This document shows positions 1 to 9,629 of a DNA stretch of 64,000 nucleotides, piece by piece (the stretch's first letter is position 1; each line of letters starts with the position of its first letter). The translations under genes were made by a program, and so were the position numbers. Source of the stretch: Choricystis sp. odSpoLacu1 (Eukaryota > Chlorophyta > Trebouxiophyceae); the NCBI GenBank assembly GCA_958009055.1, contig OY253654.1, positions 186,001 through 250,000 on the forward strand, read 5' to 3'. Below the pieces are notes generated by a model. The model was not told the DNA's origin. It made no database searches and worked only from the letters and a program-made list of their open reading frames with translations.

Positions 1-213
1 CCGCGCGCGCAGGGCCTCGGGCGCGGCGTCCCAGTGGCCACGGGGTCGCAGTCAGCCCTGCGCGCAAGCCAGGCGTGGAAACGCGACGCGGCGCGCGGGG
101 GTGGCGTGCGCGGCGCGAAAACACGTTGCTTCGCATTGAAACACGCACGGGAGCGACCGCCCACGCACGCACCCCAGGACCCAACCCCACACACCAACAC
201 ACAACACACTCAC

Positions 214-361
214 CCAGCCTGTCCAGTGCGGACGGCGGTAGGAACAGCTTGTCCCCCGCCTCCGCGTCGGCGCGGTCGAGGAAGGAGACGGGGTACACGC
301 GGTACGAGGCGGCAAAGGTGCCGCCCCCCAGGCCGAAGCCGGCGGCAAAGGCGCCAAACAT
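214..361 (-). CDS. UFD1: UFD1-like protein, first coding exon only (partial)
   Basis: The first exon starts at the ATG at 361-359 and runs 49 codons plus one base to a GTGAGT donor at 213. It contains a YRVYPVSFLDRAD stretch followed by GDKLFLPPSALDRL. This resembles the start of the UFD1 double-psi barrel (family pattern YRCFSVS...GGKIIMPPSALDQL). UFD1 pairs with NPL4 as a cofactor of the CDC48/p97 segregase, which extracts ubiquitylated proteins. The rest of the gene lies in bases 1-213 or beyond the left edge. A CAG at about 59-61 could be an acceptor, but the open frame after it lacks the expected YPMLF motif, so 1-213 may be all intron. It is head-to-head with MAF1. Confidence 0.7.
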
Positions 362-685
362 CAGGGTGGGCGTGGGGTGGTGTGTGGGTGGGCGGGTTTT
401 TCGCTGTGAAGAAAACACTGGACCTGTGTGAAGAGTGACGAACGTCACCGACACCCACGTTTGTTTTGGTTCGCGCCCTCCTAACTCGCACTCTCTCTCG
501 ACACCCGCTCTCCCACCCTCGCCCCCTCGCTCCATGTACGACGGCTCAGCCGACAAGCACGCCATACGCTGAAAAACCGCCGTGGCATCCGGGTTGCCAC
601 GTTGCCATCTGGCCCCGCCGCTCTTTTTCGTTTCTCGTGAGGGGGCACCTCGCGCGCCTGCGCGCCTCTGCGCGCCCCCCCCGGC
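362..685. promoter_or_regulatory. Divergent intergenic region UFD1/MAF1 (324 bp)
   Basis: This stretch separates the start codons of UFD1 (minus) and MAF1 (plus), so it must hold both 5' UTRs and promoters. I see no TATA box or named element, only pyrimidine-rich and purine-rich runs. No credible coding exon is visible. Confidence 0.5.
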
Positions 686-1784
686 ATGCGGTTCCTGGAC
701 CTGCCGGAACTGGCGCGGTGAGTGTGGGCGCGTGGAGACGGAAAGGGAGAGGAGGGAGGAGGGAGCAAAAACACACGGACGCTTCGCTCCCTTCTCGACA
801 CAGGTCCTCCTCGCCTTCTGTTTTTATCCTCTCCCCCCCACACCACCACAGCATCGCCACGTTCCTCGACTCGGTCGACGTGGGCGACTACATCGTGACG
901 GGCGAGCTGGAAGCGTATTCATGTGAGTGTGTGAAAGAGAGAGATGGAGAGTGGGGTCGTGGTGGCAGGAGGCGCGACACTCCCCCAAACACGCACCCCT
1001 CACCCTTCCCTCTCCCACACCCCCAGGCAAACTCGCCGGCCTCGAAAAAAAGCTGTCTCGCTCCTTGGACGCTGAAGTCGCCGTCTCCTGCTCCCCCGCC
1101 GAGCTGTCGCGGTCCCCGGTCGGCCCCCTCGCTGAGCCCGCCGCGCGCCGCACGCTCGTGCACCTGATTCTCACCCTCAACCACGCCTACCCCGACTACG
1201 ATTTTGGGGCCCTGCGCGCCCACCACTTCAAGAAGGAGCCTGGGCCCGCGTCTGTGGAGGACGCGGTGGATGCACACCTGCTGGGCGTCGCGCGTGTGTG
1301 GGACGCGACGCCCGGGTACGGCGGCGCAGACACCCCCTTCCTGGAAGCCCTGTGGGGCGCCATCGACTCGGCGGCGGGGTTGGGAGAGTGCGACGTCTAC
1401 TCGTACAAGAGTGATGGCGAGGCAGACCCGTTTGGTGAGTGTGGGAGGAGTGTGGGTGGGTGGGAGGAGTGTTGGCTTTTCACCTCCCCTTGCCCCCCTT
1501 TTTAACCATCCCCCCCACTCCACACAGCCGAGGACGGCGCCGTCTGGTCCTTCAACTTCTTCTTCTACAACCGTCGCGCCAAGCGGGTCGTCTACTTCGC
1601 GTGCCGCGGCCTCGCGCGCGGCGGCGGCGGCGACGGCGGCCCGGGCGGCCGCGGCGGCGGCCGCGTCGGCGGCGACTCGTCTGACGACGCCTACAACTCC
1701 GACTCTGCGGATGATGGGGATGCCGCCGACCGGAGGAGGCGGGAGCCGTACGGCCTGGCGGGCGAGTTTGACGATTTGGGGTGA
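686..1784 (+). CDS. MAF1: MAF1, repressor of RNA polymerase III
   Basis: Four exons (686-717, 852-922, 1027-1434, 1528-1784) join in frame to about 255 residues. The protein opens with [20 protein letters not shown] and then GELEAYSC, the conserved MAF1 A box. Later come [21 protein letters not shown] and [20 protein letters not shown], matching the B and C boxes. MAF1 is a nucleo-cytoplasmic phosphoprotein that shuts down Pol III transcription of tRNA and 5S genes under stress. Between the C box and the acidic tail is a Gly-rich low-complexity segment (GC-rich DNA at 1615-1680). The tail is rich in Asp and Ser. Stop TGA is at 1782-1784. The gene is convergent with the methyltransferase downstream, 109 bp away. 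Assignment is firm; regulation is inferred from the family. Confidence 0.93.
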
Positions 1785-1893
1785 CGAGGAGCGGAGAGAG
1801 AAAAGGGAGGGGTGATTTTGACCCCCCAAACCAAAAAAAAACACTTGTTGTAAAAACAGAGTCCATCGTGTACCATGCTTCCCAGAACCATGT

Positions 1894-2634
1894 TTACAGT
1901 CTGCTGGCGGCCTCCCCACCCCCGTGCTTCCGCCACACGGCCAACCACTCGCGCCCGCCCCGCCCGCGGTGGCTCAGGTGGGGCGGCACCGCCGCCAACT
2001 CTTCACACTTGAAGCCGCCGCCCTCCCCCTCCAGCAGGCTCCTGTACACGTCGGGCGTGACGGGCCAGGGGGGGCCTTGTTTGCCGGCGTCGTCACCGGA
2101 CTCCACGGGAAACATGAGGGTGATCAGCGCGCCGCCGGGTGCGACCAGTGCTGCCCACGCGGCCGCCCACTCGCCACGCCGGGCTGGTGGCAACGCCACC
2201 ATGAATGTGTAGTCATACCCCAGCCCAAACTGGGGCGGGTTTGACAGGCCCGCCTCCACGAAAAAGTCGCGCTGGTGCACGGTGGCGGTCGGGGGGGCGC
2301 CAGAGGTGGACAGCCACGCGCGCGCCGCGGACACAGCTTCAGGCACACAGTCCCACCCCTCTGCCGACGCGGCGCCCGCCCGCGCAAACGCGGTCACATC
2401 GTAGCCACGCCCGCATCCAGGCACAAGCACGTTCGCGCGAGCAGCCAGCGCGGGTTGACGAGTCATCAGGTCGCCCAGCGCGGGGGACGGCCCCCCCGCA
2501 TCAAAACGGGGAGGTTCTGGCGCCCGCCAGGCTTCAGTCCACCGGGTATGCTCCGGGTCGGACGCCATGATGGGGCGGCGAGCGCGGGGGGGCAGGGCGC
2601 GGCGCAGGGGGGTGAACCGCAGAGCGGAGAGCAT
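1894..2634 (-). CDS. TPMT-fold thiol/halide S-methyltransferase (HOL-like)
   Basis: A single-exon frame of about 246 residues. It has a TPMT-family SAM-dependent methyltransferase core: TRWTEAW near the N-terminus, the glycine-rich SAM loop VLVPGCGRGYDV, an RDFF motif and the YDYTFMVALPP region. Plant and algal members (HOL type) methylate thiocyanate, bisulfide or halides with SAM; the substrate here cannot be read from sequence. I choose the ATG at 2634, which adds a 22-residue Arg-rich leader that could be an organelle presequence. The ATG at 2568 (MASDPEHT) is the alternative start for a cytosolic form. It is head-to-head with RAD50 (245 bp). Confidence 0.8.
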   Translation of the reverse strand: MLSALRFTPLRRALPPRARRPIMASDPEHTRWTEAWRAPEPPRFDAGGPSPALGDLMTRQPALAARANVLVPGCGRGYDVTAFARAGAASAEGWDCVPEAVSAARAWLSTSGAPPTATVHQRDFFVEAGLSNPPQFGLGYDYTFMVALPPARRGEWAAAWAALVAPGGALITLMFPVESGDDAGKQGPPWPVTPDVYRSLLEGEGGGFKCEELAAVPPHLSHRGRGGREWLAVWRKHGGGEAASRL

Positions 2635-2879
2635 TCGTCGGGTCGGTGTGCGTAAACACCCTCCGCTCTGTTTTGTCCAATCCCCCGCGCACACCGCCCC
2701 CGTCGCAGGACGGGGCGCGCACGCCGAGCCTCCTCGCGCGTGCCACACACACACACACCTCGCACCACACCCGCGGGGCCGCGGGGCGGACGTTTCCTTC
2801 CCCACCCGGGCGGAAAGCGCGCACAGCGTACGCGCGTCGCATCGGCCGCGCCACGCCCCCCACCCCACCCGACACCACC

Positions 2880-5800
2880 ATGACGTCACTGGACAAGGTG
2901 GGTGACCGTGAGGGCGGGTCGGGAGGGGGCGACGCGCGCGTGGGGATCGCCCCAATGCCCTCTCACCGCCCCTCTCTTCCACCACACAGATGATGATCAA
3001 AGGCATCCGCTCCTTCCCGCCCGACGCGTCCGCCGTCATCGAGTTTCAGAAGCCGCTCACCCTGATCGTGGGCGCCAACGGGGCGGGCAAGACGGTGAGA
3101 GAGAGTTGGGAGGGGTAGGGGGTTTCAGAGGTTTTTGCCCCGGACGCACCGGGACGGGGTGGGGGCGCCTGTTGAACAGGCAGAGCGCGCGTGTGGGAGA
3201 AGACGAGGAGCGTGGGTGGTGGTGAGAGAGAGAAAGAAAAAACACCAAACGTTTTTTTTTCACCCCCGCCTTTCCCCTCTCTCAGACAATCATCGAGTGC
3301 CTCAAGATGGCCACCACGGGCGTGCTGCCCCCCAACACGCGGTCGGGGCAGTCGTTCATTCACGACCCGCGGGTGAGTGGGGTGTGGGAGATGGGCGGCG
3401 AGAGGAAACGAAAGCGAGGCAAAAAAAAAAAACGTACGCTCACCCTTTTTTCCTCCTTTCCCCCCACCCACCACCAGGTCTCCGACAAGATCGAGACCAA
3501 GGCCCAGATCAAGCTGCGTATGCGGGGCAAGGACATGCGCCCCATGGTCGTGGTGCGCAGCTTCCAGGTGAGTCTGGTGTTGTGTGGGGGGGTGGGGGGG
3601 GTGGGGGGTGGAGAAAAAGGGCGACGGAAAAAAGCTGAACCTTTGTCTCACTCACTCCATCCACCCCACCCACCCCACCCAGCTCACCTGCAAAAAGACC
3701 ACCATGCAGTACAAAGCCCTGGACCAAGCCGTGCAGATGATCGGGGACGACGGGCGCAAAGTGTCCACCACCTACCGCTGCTCCGACATGGACAAAGTGG
3801 TCCCCGCTCTGATTGGTGTCGATTCCGCCATACTGGATGCCGTCGTCTTTGTCCACCAGGATGAAGCCACGTGGCCCCTGGGCGACACGACGACATTGAA
3901 GAAAAAATTTGACGACATCTTTGCGGCGACCAAGTACACAAAGGCGCTGGAAACGCTGCGCAAAGTCAAGTTGGAAACCGGCGCGAAACACCGCGCGTCC
4001 AAACTGGAGCTCGACGCCCTGCAAGCCGAGCTGGCGCACGCCACCACGCTGCGCACGGCGGCGTCGGACGCCGCGGCGGGAGTGGAGGCGGCGGAGCGGG
4101 AGCTGGCGCGCGCGCGGGGCGCGGGCGGGGGAGGCCGACGCGCGCGCGCGCGCGACGCGCGCGCGCGCGCTGCTGCTGCGTCAGCCGCCGTGGCCCGCGT
4201 GACGGCCGCCCGGGATGCCGCTACCGCTGCCCACTCCACCGCTGCCGCCGCCCGGGGGCGGGTGCTGTCGCTGTACGGGGAGGCGGGGGCGGCGGTCGAC
4301 GCCGACGCGGCGCGCGCGCGCGCGCGGCGTCCCTCGAAAACGACGCCGCCTCCAACCGCCGCGCTGCGGCGGCCGCCACCCGGGAAGCCGTCACCGCTGC
4401 TGCTGAAGTGGAGGCTCTGCGCCGCACAGTGGCCGACGGCGAGCGGTCGCTGGCGCGGCTGGAGGCGGACGCAGGCGTGCGGCGGCGCGCGCTGGCGACC
4501 CGCGACGCGGCCGCGCGCGAAGCGGTGGCCACCCTGGCGTCGCCCCCGCCTCTGCCGCCTGGCGACACGCTCCTGTCTGAAGCCGACTATGACCGCGTCG
4601 TGGCGGCTGTGACCGCGGCTGCGGATGCGGCGTCCGCTGCCCTCGACGCCGCGCGCGCTGCCGCCGCCTCTGCAGACGCGGCCGCCGCCGCCGCCCTCGA
4701 CAAAGCCGCCGCCGCCGCCGCCGCCGCCCGCGAGGCGGCCGCCTCCAAGACCGCGGAAGCAGACCGCAACGCCGCCCGCGCGGCCGACCTGCGCGCCCAG
4801 GCGGATGCGGTCGGCATGGCGGCGGGCGCCGCGCGCGCGCGCGCGGTGCGGCCGACCGCGAAGCGACCGCCCGGGCCGACGTCGACAGGCTGGCCGCCGA
4901 GCTGGAGGCCGCCCCCTTTGCCGCGGACGCGGACCGCGCCACCGCACGGTCGCGCGAGCTGGCGGCGACCGCCGCCGCGCTGCGCGAGGAGCGCGCACGC
5001 GCAACAGCGGCGTCGGAGTCGGCCGCCCTGCAGCGCACCCGGGCGACAGCCGCCACGGATGCGGCGGAGCGGGTATCGGCGTTCATGTCGGATGCAGGGC
5101 GCCGGGCGCGGTTGCGGGGCCTGCTGGGGCTGGCGCCCACGGCCGACCCGCCGCCGGCGGTTGAGGTCAAGGCTGCTGCTGACGCGGCTGTTGACCGCCT
5201 GAAAGCCGAGGAAGCTGCTGCCGCTGACGCGGCCGCCGCTGCAGCTGCTGACTTGGCCCGCGCCCAGGCGGGGGTGGACGCCGCCCGCGGCGCCGACGCG
5301 CCGGGGGACGCACACGCGGCGCGCGAAGCACTGGCGCACGCGCTCGACGGTGTTGTGACCATCCCCCCCGCCCCCGCCCCCCTGCCCGACATCGTCGCCC
5401 TGGCCGCCGACGCGGCGGCCGCCGCCATCGCTGAAGCCAAGCGGGAAGCCCGCGTGGACGCGGTGGTTCGGCAGGTGAAGCACACGTGCACGGTCGCGAC
5501 CGATGACGCCGCGTGCCCCACCTGCCTGCGCCCCCTGGCCCCGGGCGAGGTGGCCACCGTGGTGGCGCACGCCAATGAACAGAAAGCGGCGGCGGAAGCG
5601 CGCAAATCGTCCCTGGCCGCTGACGCGGAGGCCGCTGCCAAGCGCGCGTCCGCGCTCGCGCGCGCGCTGCCCCTCGCCGACCGCGCGGCGCGCGCGGCGG
5701 CCGCGGCGGCGGGTGGGGACAGTGGCGCGGTTGCCTTGGCAGCGGCTGAAGCTGCGGCTGCTGTCGCTGCTGAAGCCAGTGAGAAGCTGGCCGCCGCCCG

Positions 5801-7397
5801 TGCCGCGCGCACGGCCGCTGAGACCATCGCTCGGGACGACGCGTGGCGCGCCGACGCGCTCGCGGCCACCGCCAAAGCCGCCGCCGACGCCGTTCCCACC
5901 ACCCAGGCCACCCAGGCCGCCGGCACCGCCCGCCGCGCAGTCGACGTGGACGCCGAGCTGAACGATGTGGAGGACTCACGCGACGCGGCCGACCGCGACC
6001 GCGCGGCCGCGCTGCGGCGGCTGGAGAACCTGCGGTCGCGCCTCGCGTCTGCGCGGTCAGAGCTGGATGCTGCCCGCACGGATGGTGCAGCCGCCGCCAC
6101 TGCCACCGCCAAAAAAGAGCAGTTGATCGCGTCTGCCGACGAGCTGGACCGCGCGGCCGCCGTGCTGCGCGCCAACGCGGCGGCCGCCGCGCCGGCGGCC
6201 GACGCGGCCGACGCCGCGCTCGCGGCCACCACGGACGACCGCAACACCACCCGCGACGCTGCTCGGGCGAGGGTGGATGCGGCGTCGGCAGCTGCCGCTG
6301 CCGCTCGCGCCGCAGTCGACAAACTGGCCATGCTGGCCGCCACTGCCGACGCGGGCGGCGGCGCCGACGACGCCGTTGTCGACCGTGCGCGCGCCTCCCT
6401 CCGCGCAACCCGTGCGTCCCTGGACGACGCCTCCTCCCGCGCGACCGCCGCCGCCGAACGCGCCACCGCTGCCACCGCCCTCGTCGACGGCGTGGACGCG
6501 GCCAAGCGCATGGTGGAGGACGTGCTGGCGGCGCACGAGGCGACCGCCGCAGCCGCCGCGGCCGACGCGGCCGCGACGGACACTGAAGCCGACGCGGAAG
6601 CCGCGGGCTTTGCCCCCGACCTGGCCGCCGAGGCGGGCGCCGCTGAAGCCGACGCCGCTGCCGCCCGCACCGCGCGCGACCGGGCGGATGGAGCCGCTGC
6701 CTCCGCGCGCGCGGCGGCCGACGCGGCGGCGGGCGCGCTGGCCGCCAACCCCCAGTTTGCCACGGTCGACTCCCGCGCGCGCGCCAAAGCCCTGCACGCC
6801 GACGCCCTGGCCCGCGCCGCCAAAGATGTGGACGCCTACCACAAAGCGCTGGAGAAGGCGTTGCTGACGTTTCACTCGTCCAAGATGGCGGTCGTCAACG
6901 CGGCCCTGCGCGAGCTGTGGCAGAAAACGTACCGCGGCGGCGACATCGACCACATCGCCGTCCGCGCCGACGCGGACGCCAAGTCGGCCCGCTCCTACAA
7001 CTACCGCCTCGTCATGGTGGCGGGCGGCGCCGAGCTGGAGATGCGGGGGCGGTGCTCGGCGGGGCAAAAGGTGTTGGCGTCCATCCTGGTGCGCCTGGCG
7101 CTCTCGGAAGCGTTTGCGGGTGCCTGCTCCATTCTGACTCTGGACGAACCCACCACCAACCTGGACGACGCCAACGCGGTCGCCCTGGCGGGCGCCCTCA
7201 AAGCCGTGCTGGACGCGCGCGGCGGGGTGGGTGGGGGTGGCACCCCCGGCTCGGGCGGCCTGCAGCTGGTTGTGATAACCCATGACGAAGGCTTCGCCCG
7301 CGCCCTCGGCGCGCGCACCTTCACCGACACCATGTGGCGCGTCACCAAGGATGGAGGGACGACGGCTCAGATGCACAGGGTGCCCACGGTGGAGTGA
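2880..7397 (+). CDS. RAD50: RAD50, SMC-like ATPase of the MRN complex
   Basis: Five exons: 2880-2897, 2990-3094, 3286-3372, 3478-3567 and 3683-7397. The protein is about 1337 residues, normal for RAD50. It has the N-terminal [17 protein letters not shown]alker A, a VVVRSFQLTC region and a Q-loop area ([12 protein letters not shown]). A long coiled coil follows with the zinc-hook CPTC (bases about 5515-5526, residue about 710). At the C-terminus are the signature [19 protein letters not shown] and Walker [12 protein letters not shown]. With MRE11 and NBS1 it tethers and senses DNA double-strand breaks in the nucleus. The coiled coil is strikingly Ala-rich. The frame breaks twice, at the (CG)n tracts 4311-4326 and 4831-4845. 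Both sides read as coiled coil, so I regard the gene as intact with indel errors or alleles. Confidence 0.93.
4311..4326. repeat. (CG)n tract with frame shift inside RAD50
   Basis: An alternating CG run. The RAD50 frame moves from the one that opens exon 5 to a second frame here. Coiled-coil sequence ([11 protein letters not shown]...) continues on the far side. The shift equals one extra CG unit or one missing base. Confidence 0.7.
4831..4845. repeat. Second (CG)n tract with frame shift inside RAD50
   Basis: A second alternating GC run, where the frame moves again in the same direction. Beyond it the protein reads [20 protein letters not shown] and continues to the zinc hook and Walker B. 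One extra CG unit or one missing base would explain it. Confidence 0.7.
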
Positions 7398-7538
7398 GTT
7401 TGTTTTTCCTTCTCGTCTGAGCGCACGTTCCCTTTTTCTTTTCTGCTTGGTGTGCTTTATTCCGCCCTCCCCTGTGTCAAGTCAAAAAACGACAAATACA
7501 TGCTCCAAACCCCTCTTCCTCTTTTACACACACACACC

Positions 7539-8594
7539 TCACTCCTCCGGATTGTCCGTCTGCGCCGCCGCGCGCGCCGCCGCGCGCACGCGCGCGGCGC
7601 CCGCCGCCACCTCCTCCGCCGCGTCGCCCGCGTCGCGGGGGGCAACACCCTCCCCGGCCACACGCAGCACGTCGGCCAGGCCTCCTGCGAGTGTGCGGGC
7701 GGCTGCTTCCAGGGCGCGGGCGGCGCCCGAGACTTCGGCTGCGTCTTGCGGGGCGTACAGGGAGGCGCCCAGATCTGTCGCTGCCACGCGCAGCGCGCCC
7801 GCTGCCGCGGCCACCCCGTCCCACGCGTGGGTAGGGACGCCAGGGGGGAAACCAGCTGCCACGGCGGCGGCGCGGGACGCCAGGGTGCGGGCGGCCGCCA
7901 GCGCGTCGGCGGCCGCGGCGGCCGCGGAGCGCCCTCTGGTCGCGAGCGGGTCGGCATCGAACGTGACATCGACGCCAGGGGGAGGGGATGGTGTGGTGGC
8001 AGCATCGACATCCTCATCACCATCACCATCGCTCTCTGCCAGCTCGTGTGCTTCCGCTGCCGCGTCGCCGACTTCCGCCGCCGCGGCCCTCAGCGCGGCC
8101 GCCACCGCGGCCCCCACGTCCGTCGGCGCGCCCGCCGCGCCGTCGCAGGCCGACATGGCGGCCCCCGCGGCTGAGCGCACGCGGTCGGGGTGGGGGGCGG
8201 CCGCTGCGAGGGAGGAGAAAGCACGCACGACGGAGGCGGCGGCGCGCCGCGTGGCCGTGGCGACAGAGGTTGACCCACTGGCGGCCGCAGCACCACCAGC
8301 GGCAGTGCACACATCAATCACCGCCCCTGTCACCGTTTAGAGCATGCTGACAAAGGCGGCGTCGTCGGGTGGGGGCCCCGGCCCGCTGAGCGTGAGCGCC
8401 GCACGCGCGGCCATCGTTTTGGCGGTCGCCGCCGCGTCGGCCAGGGTAGAAGATGGCGGCGACGCTGTCGATTCACCATGTCGGCCTGCACCATGGCCCA
8501 CCCCGGTCGCCAGCGCGTCCAGGGCGGCCCTCATGGCTGCCTGCGCGGCCGCCGGCGCGGCAGCACGGTCGGGCGGCATGTAGGGCGGCGCCAT
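7539..8594 (-). CDS. GCIP/CCNDBP1-like cyclin-D-interacting protein
   Basis: Two exons are proposed, 8594-8405 and 8326-7539, separated by a 78-bp intron (GTGCGG donor, CTAAAC branch-like site, ACAG acceptor). The product is about 325 residues. Without splicing, an in-frame TAA at 8339-8337 would cut the frame; removing the intron joins both parts in frame. The helical Ala-rich protein resembles the GCIP family (cyclin-D1-binding protein 1). It has AMSACDGA, a mid-protein acidic stretch (SDGDGDEDVD) like the family linker, and ATDLGASLYAPQ, which matches the family's DDLALSIYPPM segment. Family members are helix-loop-helix-like regulators of cell-cycle transcription. Only 35 bp separate its ATG from the stop of the upstream CHCH gene. 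Identity rests on short motifs in biased sequence. Confidence 0.55.
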
Positions 8595-8629
8595 AATTCG
8601 AATGTTTCTTTTTGTTTGTCAACAATCAA

Positions 8630-8833
8630 TCAAGAAGAACCACTCCCACTCCCGCAATCAGAGCACGCCTGCTGGGGCGTGGCGGTGGCCGTGGCGGGCG
8701 CAGGAGCACACGCACGCTGAAACGCTTCAATTTGGGCGGCACACTTGGCGCGGTCGCCGCCAGTTTCCTCCAGACACTTTGCCAGGGCGGCAACGTCGCA
8801 GGGACACAGGTTGGGGGGCAGGGGGTCGGACAT
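8630..8833 (-). CDS. Small CHCH (twin CX9C-type) protein
   Basis: A 67-residue protein starting at the ATG at 8833 (MSDPLPPNLCPCDVAALAKC). The cysteines form one CX9C pair (C...PCDVAALAK...C) and a second pair spaced by about ten residues (CAAQIEAFQRAC), with a further CDVAALAKC possibility. Small twin-CX9C proteins are usually imported into the mitochondrial intermembrane space by MIA40, and many assist cytochrome c oxidase assembly. The C-terminus is an Ala/Thr/Pro/Ser-rich tail with two more Cys. An in-frame upstream ATG exists but would add a Phe run encoded by poly-A/T, so I reject it. It is head-to-head with the LRR-like gene across 77 bp. Confidence 0.65.
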   Translation of the reverse strand: MSDPLPPNLCPCDVAALAKCLEETGGDRAKCAAQIEAFQRACAPAPATATATPQQACSDCGSGSGSS

Positions 8834-8910
8834 GCAGCCGCGCGAGGCACGCAAATGTGCGAAAAAAAAAAAAAAAAAGAGTGCCAAAACGACGTCGTTT
8901 TTTCCTTCAG
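8834..8910. promoter_or_regulatory. Very short divergent promoter region with A-tract
   Basis: Only 77 bp lie between the CHCH and LRR-like start codons. It contains an A-run of about 18 (8862-8879) and a palindromic AACGACGTCGTT centred near 8893. Poly(dA:dT) tracts commonly exclude nucleosomes at promoters, so this may be the core of a bidirectional promoter (inference). Confidence 0.4.
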
Positions 8911-9527
8911 ATGGTTCCCCTTCGCCTCACCGCCACCGACGTTCCGCTGGCGCTGCCGCCACGAGCGACCGATATTGTCATCACCCTGGCCAAACCATCA
9001 GCCTGGTCGGTGGCCGCCGGCGGCCTGACGTGCGCGCGGCGGGTCAAGCTGGTTGTGCCGGCGGCAGCGTCCGCAAGGCATCCACCCCTCCCCTCGACCT
9101 GCTGGCCCCGCTCGCGGCAGCCCCCCACCTCAAGTGGTTGGAGATGGATGCGCCAGGTTGTGGTCTCAGCATCGGCAGGCTGCCGGCTCGCAACGCCTTG
9201 GTCAGCGCCTGGTTTCGGTGCGCCGACGCGGCGGCGGGCATGCGCGCGCTGGCAGGCGGCTGCCCCTCCCTCTCCAAACTGGCCTTGGTGGCTGCTGATT
9301 CGACAGTCGCACCACCGGTCTGCTTGCTGCACCTGGCTGCCACCCTGGCGCCGGCGCCTAGGCTGGCGAGGCTGGCGCTGCACACGCCGATCGACGCGCC
9401 GGCCGACGTCGATGCAGCGGCCGCCGCGCGCCGGGTGCGGGTGGCCCTGCCCCGGGTGCGCGTTCTGGCCCGTGGACCAGTGACGGGCGCGGCTGCGGCC
9501 GTGTTGAGGGCGATGGAAGAAGTGTAG
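8911..9527 (+). CDS. LRR-like hypothetical protein with a frame switch near 9040-9075
   Basis: The ATG at 8911 opens MVPLRLTATDVPLALPPRATD. This frame runs to about 9070 (ARRVKLVVPAAAS). After that the conserved-looking reading is in another frame (PLDLLAPLAAAPHLKWLEMD ... PSLSKLALVAADS ... RLARLALHTP) and ends at a TAG at 9525-9527. Repeated Leu-spaced segments resemble degenerate leucine-rich repeats as in F-box/LRR proteins, though no F-box is visible. The switch could be a 29, 38 or 62 bp intron ending at the CAG near 9070, or a one-base indel. Other introns here are at least 78 bp, so an indel is at least as likely. Function unknown. Confidence 0.45.
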
Positions 9528-9629
9528 AGGGGGTTAGAGGCGGGTTCAGTAGTCATTTTTTTCTGAAAAAAAAACAAATTTGTCTCCCGCCCACAAAAAA
9601 CAAAACTTTTCGTCCCCACTCACTCCACG

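Noticed and set aside
888..1919. Minus-strand 343-codon open frame across MAF1
   Set aside because: It ignores the MAF1 introns and has only low-complexity sequence; MAF1 boxes are clear on the plus strand.
4391..6823. Long open frame on the minus strand opposite RAD50
   Set aside because: It is the Ala/Ser-rich mirror of the GC-rich RAD50 coil; the plus strand carries zinc hook, Walker and signature motifs.
8327..8404. In-frame TAA splitting the GCIP-like gene (possible pseudogene)
   Set aside because: A 78-bp GT-AG intron with a CTAAAC branch-like site removes the stop and keeps frame, so the gene is probably intact.
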